Origin: SAR86 cluster bacterium
Lineage (GTDB): Bacteria > Pseudomonadota > Gammaproteobacteria > Pseudomonadales > Pseudohongiellaceae
NCBI GenBank assembly: GCA_002401885.1
Contig: NVUL01000008.1
Span: forward strand, 1 to 54,058
DNA: 54,058 bases
Reading direction: 5' to 3'
In this document: positions 16,434 to 26,372 of the stretch, one piece after another
How the letters are laid out: each line of letters opens with the position of its first letter
Position numbering within the stretch: the stretch's first letter is position 1
Made by a program: the position numbers and the translations under genes
Notes under the pieces: generated by a model
Told to the model about the DNA's origin: nothing
Databases searched by the model: none
The model's input: the letters and a program-made list of their open reading frames with translations, nothing else

Positions 16434-18143
16434 TCAAGTAGACGAAACAAACAGCAGCGTAAAAATAACTATCGCGAGGAACGCACTAACACCTTGCCAG
16501 AACTTGACTGGATGTCTTTCTATCAAGGGACGCTGATCAATAAAGTTAAGTGAGCTATTGGGGTTACGTAGGTCGTATAGAAATTCGGATAGCTCATGGT
16601 ATCTGTTTTCTGGCCCTGGACTCACTGACTTCTTTAGCGCGCCATCCAGCCAGGCAGGAATGTCTTCATTATGATCGCGGCATGGAATATAGCGCAGCTT
16701 CTTAAAATTTATCTTACTCTTGTTAGAGGTAATTTCTCCGTACGGCAGCTTTCCTCCGCTCAACATTTCATAGGTAATGACGCCCAATGAGTAGATGTCC
16801 GACGCATTGCTACCAGGCTGATCCGCCAGGTTCTCCGGCGACGAGTAATTCTTGGTACCCAGCAGGTTACTACGGTAAATTGGCGTGTCGATCTCTGCAA
16901 TACCGGCAACTTTCACCGAACCAAAGTCGACGATTTTCAGCGAACCCTGATTTCCAATAATAATATTTTCCGGCTTCAAATCCTGATGCAACATTTCCAA
17001 TCTATGGAACGACTGCAAGCCTGAAGCGACCTGCTCTATTATGCCTCGTACTTCTTCCAACTCAGGAGCTGGATTGTCATGCATCCACTGCCTCAAAGTG
17101 GGCCCTTGCAGATATTCGGCCACATGGTATAAGAAACGGCGACGTCTCGTAGGCTCATAGACTTTAAGTACATGGGCGTTGTCGATACGTCGTCCAACCC
17201 ATTCTTCCATGGTAAAGCGCTCGATATACGCAGGATCATCTTCGTAGTTTACCGACGGTGTTTTCAATGCAATATGCAATCCGGTGTCACTGTCGATTGC
17301 CAGATACAACTGTGACCGATTGCTCGCGTGTAGTTCACGAACGATTTTATAACCATCAAGAATATGCCCTTCACTTAAATCCGGTGGGAAAGGTAGTTCT
17401 GTCAACTGGCTATATACCTCATCGACATCTTGAGATGGCAATTCATCGATTCGTAATAATTGGCAGCTGACATTATCCAGACTACCGTGATCTAGAGCTT
17501 GGCGGCCGAGCAACTCAGTCGCTTTGTTCAAATCTTTTTGACTGGATAACACAATGGCAAGCACTTCATCCTCGGTTAAGAAATCATGCACCCCATCCGT
17601 GCTAAGCAGATAGACATCTCCGATTTCTAAAGCGGATCGCGAATAGTCAATTTGCAGGTGGGTGTCGACGCCCATAGCACGACTCAAATAGCTCTTCTCA
17701 CTGCTAATCCACGTGCGATGATCGACGGTGAGCTGTTCAATCATTCCCTGTCGTATTCGATAAATACGGCTATCTCCAACATGAAACAGGTGTGCTGTAG
17801 TTGATTTGAAGACCAGTGCACTGAACGTGGTAACCCTGCCACGATGCGCGGCTGTTAATGCATCACCCTGACGATAAAGCCAACCATTCAAAGCCGTGCA
17901 GACTTGTTCCACCGACTTTTTAACCGACCAGCTCTCTGGCGTACTAAAGTAATCAGAGAGGAAGCCCAATACACAGGCGGAACTGGCCTCTGCCCCGTGT
18001 TCACTACTACTGACCCCATCGGCTATTGCGGCCGCGACTCCTTTTGTCTGCAATAGTGAACCACTGCCCAGCCGAACACCCAGACTGTCCTGATTCTCTT
18101 GCTTCTTACCTTTGTCGGAAAAAATTCCGCTACTTATTTGCAA
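16434..18143 (-). CDS. Bifunctional PP2C phosphatase/Ser-Thr protein kinase with C-terminal membrane helix
   Basis: This 569-residue protein starts at a TTG with AGGGG eight bases upstream. Residues 1-230 are a PP2C phosphatase (SDKGKKQENQDS, AIADGVSSSEHGAE, FHVGDSRIYRI, LLSTDGVHDFL, GSLDNVSCQLL). Residues 255-530 are a protein kinase with an altered glycine loop, LKTP, catalytic loop HQDLKPENIII (HQD for HRD), DFGSVKV and GTKNYSSPE. A last hydrophobic helix (FLAIVIFTLLFVSS) anchors it. The same fusion sits between the nitrate transporter and nirB in Pseudomonas, so a conserved role in nitrate assimilation is likely, though its substrate is unknown. It starts 23 bp after the transporter stop. 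Confidence 0.88.
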   Translation of the reverse strand: MQISSGIFSDKGKKQENQDSLGVRLGSGSLLQTKGVAAAIADGVSSSEHGAEASSACVLGFLSDYFSTPESWSVKKSVEQVCTALNGWLYRQGDALTAAHRGRVTTFSALVFKSTTAHLFHVGDSRIYRIRQGMIEQLTVDHRTWISSEKSYLSRAMGVDTHLQIDYSRSALEIGDVYLLSTDGVHDFLTEDEVLAIVLSSQKDLNKATELLGRQALDHGSLDNVSCQLLRIDELPSQDVDEVYSQLTELPFPPDLSEGHILDGYKIVRELHASNRSQLYLAIDSDTGLHIALKTPSVNYEDDPAYIERFTMEEWVGRRIDNAHVLKVYEPTRRRRFLYHVAEYLQGPTLRQWMHDNPAPELEEVRGIIEQVASGLQSFHRLEMLHQDLKPENIIIGNQGSLKIVDFGSVKVAGIAEIDTPIYRSNLLGTKNYSSPENLADQPGSNASDIYSLGVITYEMLSGGKLPYGEITSNKSKINFKKLRYIPCRDHNEDIPAWLDGALKKSVSPGPENRYHELSEFLYDLRNPNSSLNFIDQRPLIERHPVKFWQGVSAFLAIVIFTLLFVSST

Positions 18144-18166
18144 AACCTAGCCCCTACTTCAAAGTC

Positions 18167-19633
18167 TTATTTAAGTTCTATCACTTGGACTGTCCCGTCT
18201 GGCAATACTTCAACCATTTCTCCTTCGGGCTCGTCAAGAAAATAGACTGCTATAAAAGTAACAATCGCCGAGAAAGCAATTACAGTAAAGAATATTTTCG
18301 GCGTAGCAAACGACAACACGGCGAGGAAAGTGATTGCACCTACGTTGCCATAGGCTCCAACCATACCGGCTATCTGACCAGTTAAACGACGGCGAACCAA
18401 TGGCACCATGGCGAAAACAGCGCCCTCTCCTGCCTGCACAAAAAACGAACAGAACATGGTGACCATAACGGCGAATGGAATTGCCCAACTCGAATCTATC
18501 TGGCTCATCGCAATATAGCCAACGCAAAGCCCGCATAGAGCTATGAGCAGAGAGTTTCTTCGGCCAAACTTATCACTAAACCAACCCCCAAACGGGCGCG
18601 ATACCAAATTCATGAAGGCAAATCCTGCCGCCAACATCCCCGCCAAAACGGGCGAGACATCAAAAGTGTCCAGAAAAAACAATGGCAACATCGACACAAC
18701 CGCCAACTCAGACCCAAAGGTTGTTAGATAGGCTAAATTCAATATCGCTACTTGCTTAAATTTATAACGATGAATTTTTGCCACACGGGTTTTGAATATT
18801 TCCTTATTTACCTGATATAAGTGCCAGCTCTGATAGGCGTACACTGCGAACAATACTAGATAGATCAACGATGACAGGTTCTGATTCAGCAAGCCAAGCG
18901 TGGTCAATCGCCAAGTCAGAATGCACAGCGCGCCAACTAGAGGAATATTCATCAACATGCAAAACCAGAAATCGAATTTGCTGGTAACTTCCAATCCACC
19001 TGCTTTATTTGGTTTGAAATAAGTGGAGCCTTCAGGTGTGTCTTGAGCGCTTAGATAATAGATAACGGCATAAACCAATATCAGCGCCCCCGTGGTGGCA
19101 ACTGCATAGCGCCAACCGTCATCACCACCGAATAATAAGGCCAAACTAGGTAATAGCAGGGCGGCCGCGGCGGAGCCAAAGTTTCCCCAACCTCCATAAA
19201 TTCCTTCGGCAAGACCAACCTGCCGAGCAGGAAACCATTCACCAATCATGCGGATACCGATGACGAAACCTGCCCCTACGAAACCCAATAAAAAGCGATA
19301 GATGATCAGTTCTTGAAAATTATCCGCAAACGCAAAAAGAAAACAGACAAGGCTGGAGAGAAACAACAGAATTGAAAACACCAGCTTCGGCCCGAATTGA
19401 TCGACCAACATACCAATCACAATTCTAGCTGGAATAGTCAATGCCACATTTATCATCAATAGCGCACTGACCTGCGAGTCGGTGAGACCAAACGAGCTAC
19501 GAATAGCTGCCATCAAGGGCGCATGATTAAACCAAACTGCAAAAGATAGGAAAAAGGCAAACCAGGTTAAATGAAGAGTCCGAATTTTCCCATGGAAGGA
19601 AAACAAATCAATTTTGGAACTACTTGTGGACAT
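18167..19633 (-). CDS. Nitrate/nitrite transporter, NarK/NNP family of the MFS
   Basis: This 488-residue protein has about twelve membrane helices and the NNP signatures: [18 protein letters not shown] with the conserved early motif, [27 protein letters not shown] with the nitrate-signature glycines, and a second copy region ([14 protein letters not shown]). It imports nitrate, and possibly exports nitrite, across the inner membrane. It is the first gene of the nitrate cluster, read from a sigma-54 promoter with an enhancer box (19674-19691 and 19805-19821), so it should respond to nitrogen limitation. A 23-bp gap separates it from the kinase/phosphatase gene. In Pseudomonas the equivalent gene is called nasA. 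Confidence 0.9.
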   Translation of the reverse strand: MSTSSSKIDLFSFHGKIRTLHLTWFAFFLSFAVWFNHAPLMAAIRSSFGLTDSQVSALLMINVALTIPARIVIGMLVDQFGPKLVFSILLFLSSLVCFLFAFADNFQELIIYRFLLGFVGAGFVIGIRMIGEWFPARQVGLAEGIYGGWGNFGSAAAALLLPSLALLFGGDDGWRYAVATTGALILVYAVIYYLSAQDTPEGSTYFKPNKAGGLEVTSKFDFWFCMLMNIPLVGALCILTWRLTTLGLLNQNLSSLIYLVLFAVYAYQSWHLYQVNKEIFKTRVAKIHRYKFKQVAILNLAYLTTFGSELAVVSMLPLFFLDTFDVSPVLAGMLAAGFAFMNLVSRPFGGWFSDKFGRRNSLLIALCGLCVGYIAMSQIDSSWAIPFAVMVTMFCSFFVQAGEGAVFAMVPLVRRRLTGQIAGMVGAYGNVGAITFLAVLSFATPKIFFTVIAFSAIVTFIAVYFLDEPEGEMVEVLPDGTVQVIELK

Positions 19634-19673
19634 GAGGACACCATCGCTAATTAATAGAGGATGCGTGTCACTA

Positions 19674-19691
19674 GTGCAAAACCCTTGCCAA
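19674..19691 (-). promoter_or_regulatory. Sigma-54 promoter of the nitrate transporter operon
   Basis: The minus strand reads TTGGCAAGGGTTTTGCAC, a near-consensus -24/-12 element with ten bases between GG and GC. The start would be near 19664, about 30 nt before the ATG at 19633. Confidence 0.88.
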
Positions 19692-19804
19692 CTTGGAATA
19701 ATTGAAGAATTTAGCGAAAACTCAGGTTTAAAGCGCTTACAAAGTGTAAGGCCGGCATTCCGAAATTACGCTTAGCAACTGAATTGGTGCTTCTCCAGAA
19801 CAAA

Positions 19805-19821
19805 TGCGCCATTTAGGTGCG
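19805..19821. promoter_or_regulatory. NtrC-like enhancer box for the nitrate transporter operon
   Basis: The minus strand reads CGCACC-TAAAT-GGCGCA, differing from the NtrC core dyad GCACC-N5-GGTGC at a single base. It lies about 128 bp upstream of the -12 element. A looser half-match (GCACCAATTC) occurs about 20 bp nearer the promoter. Confidence 0.7.
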
Positions 19822-20102
19822 GCGAAATTGGTCATCTCGAAAGGCTGTGTCTAGCAGTTTTCAACGAGCGCAGTAGCGCTAACTCCGCGGGAGGGGGCAA
19901 ACAGTCCATGAGCTATTGGGGTTGTTCCGCCCTTGGGCACCTGTCTGAATTTCGAACAAGTTCTACCAACATATTCTCGTGCCGGGTTGTCGCCGTGGCA
20001 AGTCCACTACGGCTTGTGGGTTCAACCGGTTAGGCCATACAGGCATTAGCCTAGCAGCCACACGTCAAAAGCTGGAAGCGGTAGCGACTGACTAACAGCA
20101 CA
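19822..20102. other. Intergenic stretch between fumarase end and nitrate operon enhancer
   Basis: No gene or RNA was recognised. There are small inverted repeats such as AGCGC-AGTA-GCGCT near 19867-19880 but no hairpin with a T-run, so I cannot point to the fumarase terminator. No NasT/ANTAR-type paired hairpins were seen between the sigma-54 start and the transporter ATG, which are only about 30 nt apart. Confidence 0.4.
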
Positions 20103-21629
20103 CTACTTCACTTCGATAGCATGCTGTTCCGCAATTTTCTTTTTCCATATTGCGGGGCCGGTTTGGTGAACCGAGGTACCGTTTACGTCTACGGCTACAG
20201 TAACCGGCATTTCCTCGACTTCGAATTCATGGATAGCCTCCATGCCAAGATCTTCAAAGGCAACGACTCGAGCTTTACGAATTGCTTTAGAAACTAAATA
20301 GGCAGCGCCTCCTACCGCCATCAAGTACACAGCCTTATGTTTCTTAATGGCATCGATGCCCTCCTTGCCTCGCTCAGCTTTGCCGATCATACCGATCAAG
20401 CCCGTCTTTTCGAGTAGCTCATCGGTAAATTTATCCATCCGCGTAGCAGTCGTCGGCCCAGCCGGCCCTATAACTTCATCTCTTACAGGATCGACAGGAC
20501 CTACGTAGTAGATAAATTTATTGTTGAAATCGACACCTTCAGGCAAGCCCTCACCCTTCGCCAGCATCGCGAGTAGGCGCTTATGTGCGGCATCTCTACC
20601 GGTTAACATAGTGCCCGATAGTAGCAGGGTTTCACCGGGCTCCCAGCTCGCTATAGCTTCGGGAGTGAGTGTATCCAGATTTACCTTGCGAGCTCGCGGA
20701 CCGACATCCCAGACGATCTCTGGCCATTGATCCAGACTGGGCACTTCAAATTCGGCAATTCCGTTTCCGTCTAGAGTGAAGTGTGCGTGACGAGTCGCCG
20801 CACAGTTTGGAATCATGGCAACGGGAAGCGATGCTGCATGCGTCGGATAGTCTAGAATCTTCACATCCAGCACTGTAGTTAAGCCACCCAAGCCCTGTGC
20901 GCCGATGCCAAGCGAATTAGCTCTGTCCATAATCTCGAGACGCAATTCTTCGACACGATTGCTAGGTCCTCTAGCGCGAAGCTCGTGAATATCAATAGGC
21001 TCCATCAGCGATTCTTTCGCAAGTAGCGCAGCCTTCTCTGCCGTGCCACCGATACCGATTCCCAACATGCCAGGTGGGCACCAACCAGCCCCCATAGTAG
21101 GCAAAGTTCGCTCAACCCAGTCCACGATGCTGTCACTCGGATTCAACATGACCAACTTCGCCTTGTTTTCAGAGCCACCGCCCTTGGCCGCAACTTTAAC
21201 TTCGATCTCACTGCCAGGAACAAGCTGCGTGTGGATGACGGCGGGCGTATTATCTTTGGTATTTTTTCTTGCACCAGCCGGGTCGCTTACGATCGAAGCT
21301 CGCAACACATTATCAGGGTGTAGATACGCACGGCGCACTCCCTCGTTGACCATTTCTTCGAGGGCCATATCGCCCTCCCACAGCACGCTCATCCCAACTT
21401 TTAGAAATACTACTACTATGCCCGTGTCCTGACATATGGGCCGCTTTCCCTCGGCACACAAGCGAGAATTAATGAGTATCTGTGCCATCGCGTCTTTAGC
21501 TGCTGACGACTCTTCTCTTTCATAAGCCTCATTGACCGCAGTGATAAAGTCGATTGGATGGTAGTAGGAAATATACTGCAGTGCATCTGCAACACTTTGA
21601 ATAACATCTTCATTGCGAATTAGCGTCAT
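20103..21629 (-). CDS. Fumarate hydratase, class I (iron-sulfur)
   Basis: This 508-residue protein is a single-chain class I fumarase of the FumA/FumB type. The three [4Fe-4S] cysteines are visible in RPICQDTGIVV, GAGWCPPGMLGIGIGG and MIPNCAATRHAHF. The C-terminal beta subunit region includes TGRDAAHKRLLAML, YYVGPVDPVRDEVIGPAGPTTATRMD and EMPVTVAVDVNG. It interconverts fumarate and malate in the TCA cycle and is oxygen-sensitive. It is monocistronic here: divergent from the enoyl-CoA hydratase gene and far from the nitrate operon. GAGG lies ten bases before the ATG. Confidence 0.92.
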   Translation of the reverse strand: MTLIRNEDVIQSVADALQYISYYHPIDFITAVNEAYEREESSAAKDAMAQILINSRLCAEGKRPICQDTGIVVVFLKVGMSVLWEGDMALEEMVNEGVRRAYLHPDNVLRASIVSDPAGARKNTKDNTPAVIHTQLVPGSEIEVKVAAKGGGSENKAKLVMLNPSDSIVDWVERTLPTMGAGWCPPGMLGIGIGGTAEKAALLAKESLMEPIDIHELRARGPSNRVEELRLEIMDRANSLGIGAQGLGGLTTVLDVKILDYPTHAASLPVAMIPNCAATRHAHFTLDGNGIAEFEVPSLDQWPEIVWDVGPRARKVNLDTLTPEAIASWEPGETLLLSGTMLTGRDAAHKRLLAMLAKGEGLPEGVDFNNKFIYYVGPVDPVRDEVIGPAGPTTATRMDKFTDELLEKTGLIGMIGKAERGKEGIDAIKKHKAVYLMAVGGAAYLVSKAIRKARVVAFEDLGMEAIHEFEVEEMPVTVAVDVNGTSVHQTGPAIWKKKIAEQHAIEVK

Positions 21630-21814
21630 ACCAAATCAACCTCAAATTATGGAATACCTGCGCATTCTAACACTGAATGCTGAGATTTTTATCACGGCAC
21701 TGACAGTTAGTAAGTACGTCTCCAGCAAATTTTAGCGCAACTAAGCGCTCTACTTCGAATGCAATATCCACTAAAATGGGCTGGAATCAAGATATTGACC
21801 CAGAAGGAAACAGG

Positions 21815-22582
21815 ATGAACGAGTCGGCGGATAAGAACATTAAATACAGCATTGATGGCCAGGTGTTTGTCATCGAGATTCATAGACCGGAGAAAAAGAA
21901 CGCTCTTCTACCCGGCATGTATGTCGCACTCGCCGCAGGGCTACGACAGGCAAACGAGGATGCTAGCGTCAATGTGACTCTGATTCGCGGCGCTGATGAT
22001 TGCTTTACCAGCGGCAATGATTTAAGCAGTTTCCTTGCTAGCAATACGCCCTCGGCCGACCGTCCCTCGGTTGCATTTATGCATGCACTGAATGAGTCGA
22101 AGAAACCTATCGTCGCGGCCATTAGCGGACTCGCCATTGGTATAGGTACCACACTACTGTTTCATTGCGACTTGATCTACGCGTCTGAAAATTGCTTCTT
22201 GCAGCTGCCATTCACCCGCCTCGGTCTATGCCCAGAAGCCGGATCTAGCTATTTGCTTCCTAAACAGATCGGCCACGTGCGCGCATCGGAATTACTGTTG
22301 TTAGGTGACAGGTTCTCAGCTAGCAAGGCGAAGGAATACGGGATCATCAACGAAGTGCTGCCACAGGATCAATATTTAGAGTATGCGATGACTAAGGCTA
22401 GAGAACTAGCCGCCCTGCCCCCCGACTCCGTTCAATCGAGCAAAAAGCTTATTAAGCGCGGCCAACAAAGCACAGTTTCTGACACAATCGGCGTTGAACT
22501 AGCAGAATTCGCCAGACTGCTGCAGACACCCGATGCACAGGCAATCGTAGAAGCATTCCTCAACAAAAAGAAAAGCGCATAG
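21815..22582 (+). CDS. Enoyl-CoA hydratase/isomerase family protein
   Basis: The ATG at 21815 is preferred over an in-frame ATG at 21776 because AGGAAACAGG lies just before it; this gives 255 residues, the usual crotonase length. Crotonase motifs are present: IHRPEKKNAL at the N-terminus, FTSGNDLSSF and AAISGLAIGIGTTLLFHCDLIYAS forming the oxyanion hole, and LGLCPEAGSSYLLP with the catalytic-type Glu. It may hydrate or isomerise enoyl-CoAs in fatty acid or amino acid breakdown; the substrate is not evident. It is divergent from fumarase and convergent with the DnaJ-like gene. Confidence 0.87.
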   Translation: MNESADKNIKYSIDGQVFVIEIHRPEKKNALLPGMYVALAAGLRQANEDASVNVTLIRGADDCFTSGNDLSSFLASNTPSADRPSVAFMHALNESKKPIVAAISGLAIGIGTTLLFHCDLIYASENCFLQLPFTRLGLCPEAGSSYLLPKQIGHVRASELLLLGDRFSASKAKEYGIINEVLPQDQYLEYAMTKARELAALPPDSVQSSKKLIKRGQQSTVSDTIGVELAEFARLLQTPDAQAIVEAFLNKKKSA

Positions 22583-22623
22583 TTAGTGAATTAAGAATAG
22601 AGGCTGGATATCGAGAGATGCCC

Positions 22624-23370
22624 CTAGAGCTTCTGCATTAAGAAGTCTTTCGCCGCATTAATCTTCTGCGCAAGGTAATCACTGCCACCCCGGTCGGGGT
22701 GCATCTTCTGCATTAGGCCTCTGTGGGCCTTAGTTACCTGCTCCTTGTCAGCAGTCTCATCCAACCCCAGTATTTCCAATGCCAGCGTTTCTGTCATCAG
22801 TGACTCGTGGGCAACCGCTGCAGCACCCTCGTGCTGAGCCTGAGCGTGCTCTCTCCAATCGGGAAATACTCGATCGATGTAAGCCTCGAGCACTTGCGAC
22901 GAGTCAGCATCTTTTCTACATTCTTGATATAGCTCCAGTAAGTCCGGCAACTGCAGTGTTGAAAGTCTCCTCTTGGAAAAATTCCCTCTGAGCACCACTC
23001 CATCCATGCTGCCATCGTCGTGCTGTAATTCCATATCAAAGAATTCTGTGCGGATGGTTGAGACCTGATCTCTATTCGGTGGCTTCGCTGCCGCAGCTCG
23101 CCCTTTGAAGAGATGCCACATAGGAAGCAAGCGCAAGAGTGTGGGCAACATTCTAAGCAGAAATGTCGCAGCAACACCGATAGGAGCAAGGATGAACTGA
23201 AAGGGCAGTCTACCTATCGCGATCATCACTCCAACCACCAAGAGGCTCGCAACGAGGAAAAACAAGAACGTGTTCTGACGAGAAGTAAGTGCGAAGCGCT
23301 GACTTATGGATCTAACAAAGTAATAGGCCATCACGGGTAGCAATAGGAGTAGCAGTAACCGAAGAATCAT
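22624..23370 (-). CDS. Membrane-anchored DnaJ-domain protein
   Basis: This 248-residue protein has a hydrophobic N-terminus (two or three helices in residues 1-90) and a C-terminal J domain ([37 protein letters not shown]) with the HPD motif that stimulates Hsp70 ATPase. The J domain sits at the very end, as in Tim14/Pam18-like proteins, so it would recruit DnaK to the inner membrane. It follows the VWA gene by 34 bp, suggesting a two-gene operon acting on a common target. Confidence 0.85.
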   Translation of the reverse strand: MILRLLLLLLLPVMAYYFVRSISQRFALTSRQNTFLFFLVASLLVVGVMIAIGRLPFQFILAPIGVAATFLLRMLPTLLRLLPMWHLFKGRAAAAKPPNRDQVSTIRTEFFDMELQHDDGSMDGVVLRGNFSKRRLSTLQLPDLLELYQECRKDADSSQVLEAYIDRVFPDWREHAQAQHEGAAAVAHESLMTETLALEILGLDETADKEQVTKAHRGLMQKMHPDRGGSDYLAQKINAAKDFLMQKL

Positions 23371-23404
23371 ACGAGTCTATCTACCTGTTTTGCTAGAAAC
23401 ACGA

Positions 23405-24139
23405 CTATTTCCTAAGCTGTTGCTCTATCAACTTTACACCACTGGACGAAGCGGCACTGAAATCTTGTAGCGCTTTTAGCCCACCCGCAGCATAAATAGC
23501 GACTGCCTTTAGTAAATCCTTTAACTGGTCAGCACTCGCACTATCAAACTGGGAATAGGCTCCTCCAGACAAGCGACTAAGCTCTTGGAAAGCTGCCTTT
23601 GCTACGGGGTCGCGCCGCTCTTGAAACATGAACAGTGGCACGTTCAGCAGACCTAACTTTCCGGCAAGTTGTGCCAACAAGTCGATGTTCTCTTCCATAG
23701 CATCGCCAATATAGATAAGGCCTTTGATTGTCTTATGCTGATTCTCATTGATAGCATGCTGCAGCAAGCGATGGAGCTGTGTGGCGCCTGCCTGACATTG
23801 AATTGATGACATGATACGCAAAATATCATCGGGATTACTCTGCCAATCGCTACTAAAAAATTCGCCGAAGCCACGGAAGTAACACAGCTGAACATTGAGG
23901 CCTCCGAGTGACTGGGCACTGAGAAACATCTCATTCTGAAGTTGGCTTGCTACATCCCAAGTTCCCTGTCGGCTCGCAGTGGCGTCCAGAGAAAAGATTA
24001 GTCGCGCATCTCCGCTGGTCTTTGGCAGTGCAGCCACCTTCGACAAAAACTGCTGCACAGCGTTCTTGCTGGAAACGGGATGCTTAGACTTTTTATCACC
24101 TACAGCTTGGGATTTCGGTCTTTCGAACAAATTTTTCAT
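23405..24139 (-). CDS. VWA (von Willebrand A) domain protein
   Basis: From the ATG at 24139 the product has 244 residues (MKNLFERPKSQ); the frame extends to an ATG at 24184 and a TTG at 24199, none with a good ribosome site, so the start is uncertain. The VWA fold is indicated by LIFSLDATASRQGTW (a DxTxS version of the MIDAS motif), GATQLHRLL supplying a Thr, and KGLIYIGDAMEEN supplying an Asp. Such proteins bind metal and partner proteins, often with AAA+ or chaperone systems. Here the partner is probably the J-domain protein encoded just downstream. No signal peptide is evident from the preferred start. Confidence 0.75.
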   Translation of the reverse strand: MKNLFERPKSQAVGDKKSKHPVSSKNAVQQFLSKVAALPKTSGDARLIFSLDATASRQGTWDVASQLQNEMFLSAQSLGGLNVQLCYFRGFGEFFSSDWQSNPDDILRIMSSIQCQAGATQLHRLLQHAINENQHKTIKGLIYIGDAMEENIDLLAQLAGKLGLLNVPLFMFQERRDPVAKAAFQELSRLSGGAYSQFDSASADQLKDLLKAVAIYAAGGLKALQDFSAASSSGVKLIEQQLRK

Positions 24140-24435
24140 AATATTCAACAACTTATGGCGCAGTAAAATTGCAACATTGAACATTCTGGCACTGCACAAA
24201 AAATTATTCTAAAGCTTCCACGAAGTGAGAGCTAGGACCAGATGGGAATTATAGTAGCGAGTAAACAGAGGCATATATAGTCTGACTCTGACTAGCCGCC
24301 GAAATTATGGAGCACTAGACAATTCACCGACAGGAAAGTGCCGCAAGCTGCCTTCTGCCACTGGTAAACTCCTCATTGCAGAGATAGCTCTGAACGGCGA
24401 CGGACCTCAGGTAAACTACGCTCTCAAAAGGTATT

Positions 24436-24463
24436 TTGACTCTAGAGTTTAATCACATATTGA
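24436..24463 (+). promoter_or_regulatory. Possible sigma-70 promoter of the acyltransferase gene
   Basis: TTGACT (24436-24441) and TATTGA (24458-24463) are separated by 16 bp, about 45 bp before the acyltransferase start. The rest of the 24200-24509 gap shows nothing else I can name. Confidence 0.35.
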
Positions 24464-24509
24464 AGCAGGATATGCTCGTTACCTCAAATACTTGCTGAAA
24501 GGACTTTTT

Positions 24510-26372
24510 TTGAAATATCGCCCGGAAATCGACGGATTAAGAGCACTCGCTGTTGTCCCGGTAATATTATTCCATGCGGGTTTTGAACTATTCAATGGAG
24601 GATTCGTTGGCGTAGATGTTTTTTTTGTAATTAGCGGCTATCTGATTACGACAATCCTCGTTGAAGACATCGAGAACAATCGCTTTAGTATCGTTAACTT
24701 CTACGAACGACGTGCACGACGAATATTGCCTGCGTTGTTCTTTGTCATGTTTGTCTGCATCCCATTTGCCTGGATGTGGATGTTACCGGGCCAACTGCAA
24801 GACTTTTCGCAAAGTCTCGTAGCTGTCAGCCTGTTTTCCTCCAATATTTTATTTTGGCTTGAAAGTGGATATTTTGAGACGGCCGCTGATGTAAAGCCTT
24901 TGCTGCACACATGGAGCTTGGCTGTAGAGGAACAGTATTACGTACTGTTTCCAATTTTCCTTTTCTTTGCTTGGCGCTTTGGCAAGAATCGTGTGTTTTC
25001 GATGATTGTTGTATTCGCTGTCATTAGCTTGGGGTTAAGTGAGTGGGGTTGGCGTAATCAAGCGACGGCTAATTTCTACCTTGCACCAACACGCGCGTGG
25101 GAGTTGTTTGCGGGCTCTATAGCAGCATTCGTTGTACTGAAACGCGGAGTGCAATCAAACAATACATTGTCGATGATTGGCTTAACCGCAATTATCTTTG
25201 CGATCTTTGCATATGATGAAAGTACTCCGTTCCCAAGTGTGTACGCGTTAGTGCCGGTCATTGGCGTTGTCCTATTAGTGCTCTTTGCAGGTGAAGCAAC
25301 GCTTGCGGCAAAACTTCTAAGCACTCGATTTTTCGTTGGTGTTGGCCTAATTAGCTACAGCGCATACTTGTGGCATCAACCGTTGTTTGCATTCGCGAAA
25401 ATTCGCCTATTAGACAATCCTTCTTCAGAATTAATGCTCTTTTTATCAATATTATCGATAGTGTTAGCAATTTTCAGTTGGAGATACGTAGAAAAACCTT
25501 TTAGAGGAAAGGGCAAACTATTCGCCTCGAAGTTTGGTCTCTTGGGCACTGCAATACCAAGTTTCATTTTTTTACTAGGCATTGGAATTTACGGGATTAC
25601 GAATAACGGATTCGAAAAACGATTCGTAAGACTTTTTGACGGAGACGTCAATCATTCGGGATTTCATGAGTATGTAGATAGCCACTATGTAGATTGTGAG
25701 CCAAAACAAATTGCTGACGAAGCATTAGAGTGGGAAGGTTCTCTACGTTGCAAGCAATCGCGAGAAGGAAATCCTGACTGGGTACTACTTGGCGATTCTC
25801 ATGCAGAACACCTTTTCTTAGGGCTAGCAGAATCTTTTCCCTCGAAGAATATTGCGTACTATATTTTAGGCGGAAAGCCTTACTTATCTAATGAACGCTT
25901 TAGATCAATTTTCGACGTTCTACTCTCTGCCGACACTTCCCAAAGAGTGTTTCTGACAATGCACTATGTATCACGCCTGGAGAAAGAAGATGATTTATTC
26001 GTTGGATTTGGGGAAATAATTCGAACACTACAAAGCGTGGGTCATGAAGTAATTTTAGTAGGAGATATTCCTAGGCATGAGACGCATCCACAAGACTGCC
26101 TTTTCGGAAAAAACGTATTAGCGGCGAAAAGTCAATGTAGCATAGACAGAACCGATGCAATGCGGCAGGCGTCTGTATATCACAATACATTAACTAGGCT
26201 TAGTTTAGATTTTTCCATAAACTACTACCCCATATCGGAGCCTTTCTGTACCGAAGAACGATGTCGCATGATTCTAGACACCACTATCCACTATAGAGAT
26301 AAAGATCACTTGAATATTCCAGGCAGCATTCTGATTGGAAAGTATCTAGCGAATTTGATGGCGCGAGAGTAG
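24510..26372 (+). CDS. OafA-type acyltransferase with C-terminal SGNH domain
   Basis: The start is taken as TTG 24510 because AAAGGA lies seven bases before it and the family typically begins KYRPEIDGLRALAV; the frame is open from 24492. The product is about 620 residues. The N-terminal 360 residues form the ten-helix acyltransferase-3 domain (FHAGF with its His, FVGVDVFFVISGYLIT, ERRARRILPALF, LLHTWSLAVEEQYY). The C-terminal 250 residues are an SGNH hydrolase domain (WVLLGDSHAEH, late DKDHLN dyad). Such enzymes O-acetylate lipopolysaccharide or other surface glycans. The gene's 3' end is part of the left copy of a direct repeat that frames the following island. Confidence 0.88.
   Translation: MKYRPEIDGLRALAVVPVILFHAGFELFNGGFVGVDVFFVISGYLITTILVEDIENNRFSIVNFYERRARRILPALFFVMFVCIPFAWMWMLPGQLQDFSQSLVAVSLFSSNILFWLESGYFETAADVKPLLHTWSLAVEEQYYVLFPIFLFFAWRFGKNRVFSMIVVFAVISLGLSEWGWRNQATANFYLAPTRAWELFAGSIAAFVVLKRGVQSNNTLSMIGLTAIIFAIFAYDESTPFPSVYALVPVIGVVLLVLFAGEATLAAKLLSTRFFVGVGLISYSAYLWHQPLFAFAKIRLLDNPSSELMLFLSILSIVLAIFSWRYVEKPFRGKGKLFASKFGLLGTAIPSFIFLLGIGIYGITNNGFEKRFVRLFDGDVNHSGFHEYVDSHYVDCEPKQIADEALEWEGSLRCKQSREGNPDWVLLGDSHAEHLFLGLAESFPSKNIAYYILGGKPYLSNERFRSIFDVLLSADTSQRVFLTMHYVSRLEKEDDLFVGFGEIIRTLQSVGHEVILVGDIPRHETHPQDCLFGKNVLAAKSQCSIDRTDAMRQASVYHNTLTRLSLDFSINYYPISEPFCTEERCRMILDTTIHYRDKDHLNIPGSILIGKYLANLMARE

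Noticed and set aside
20010..20040. GGGTTCAACC-like stretch resembling a tRNA T-arm
   Set aside because: No acceptor stem, D-arm or anticodon arm could be placed around it.
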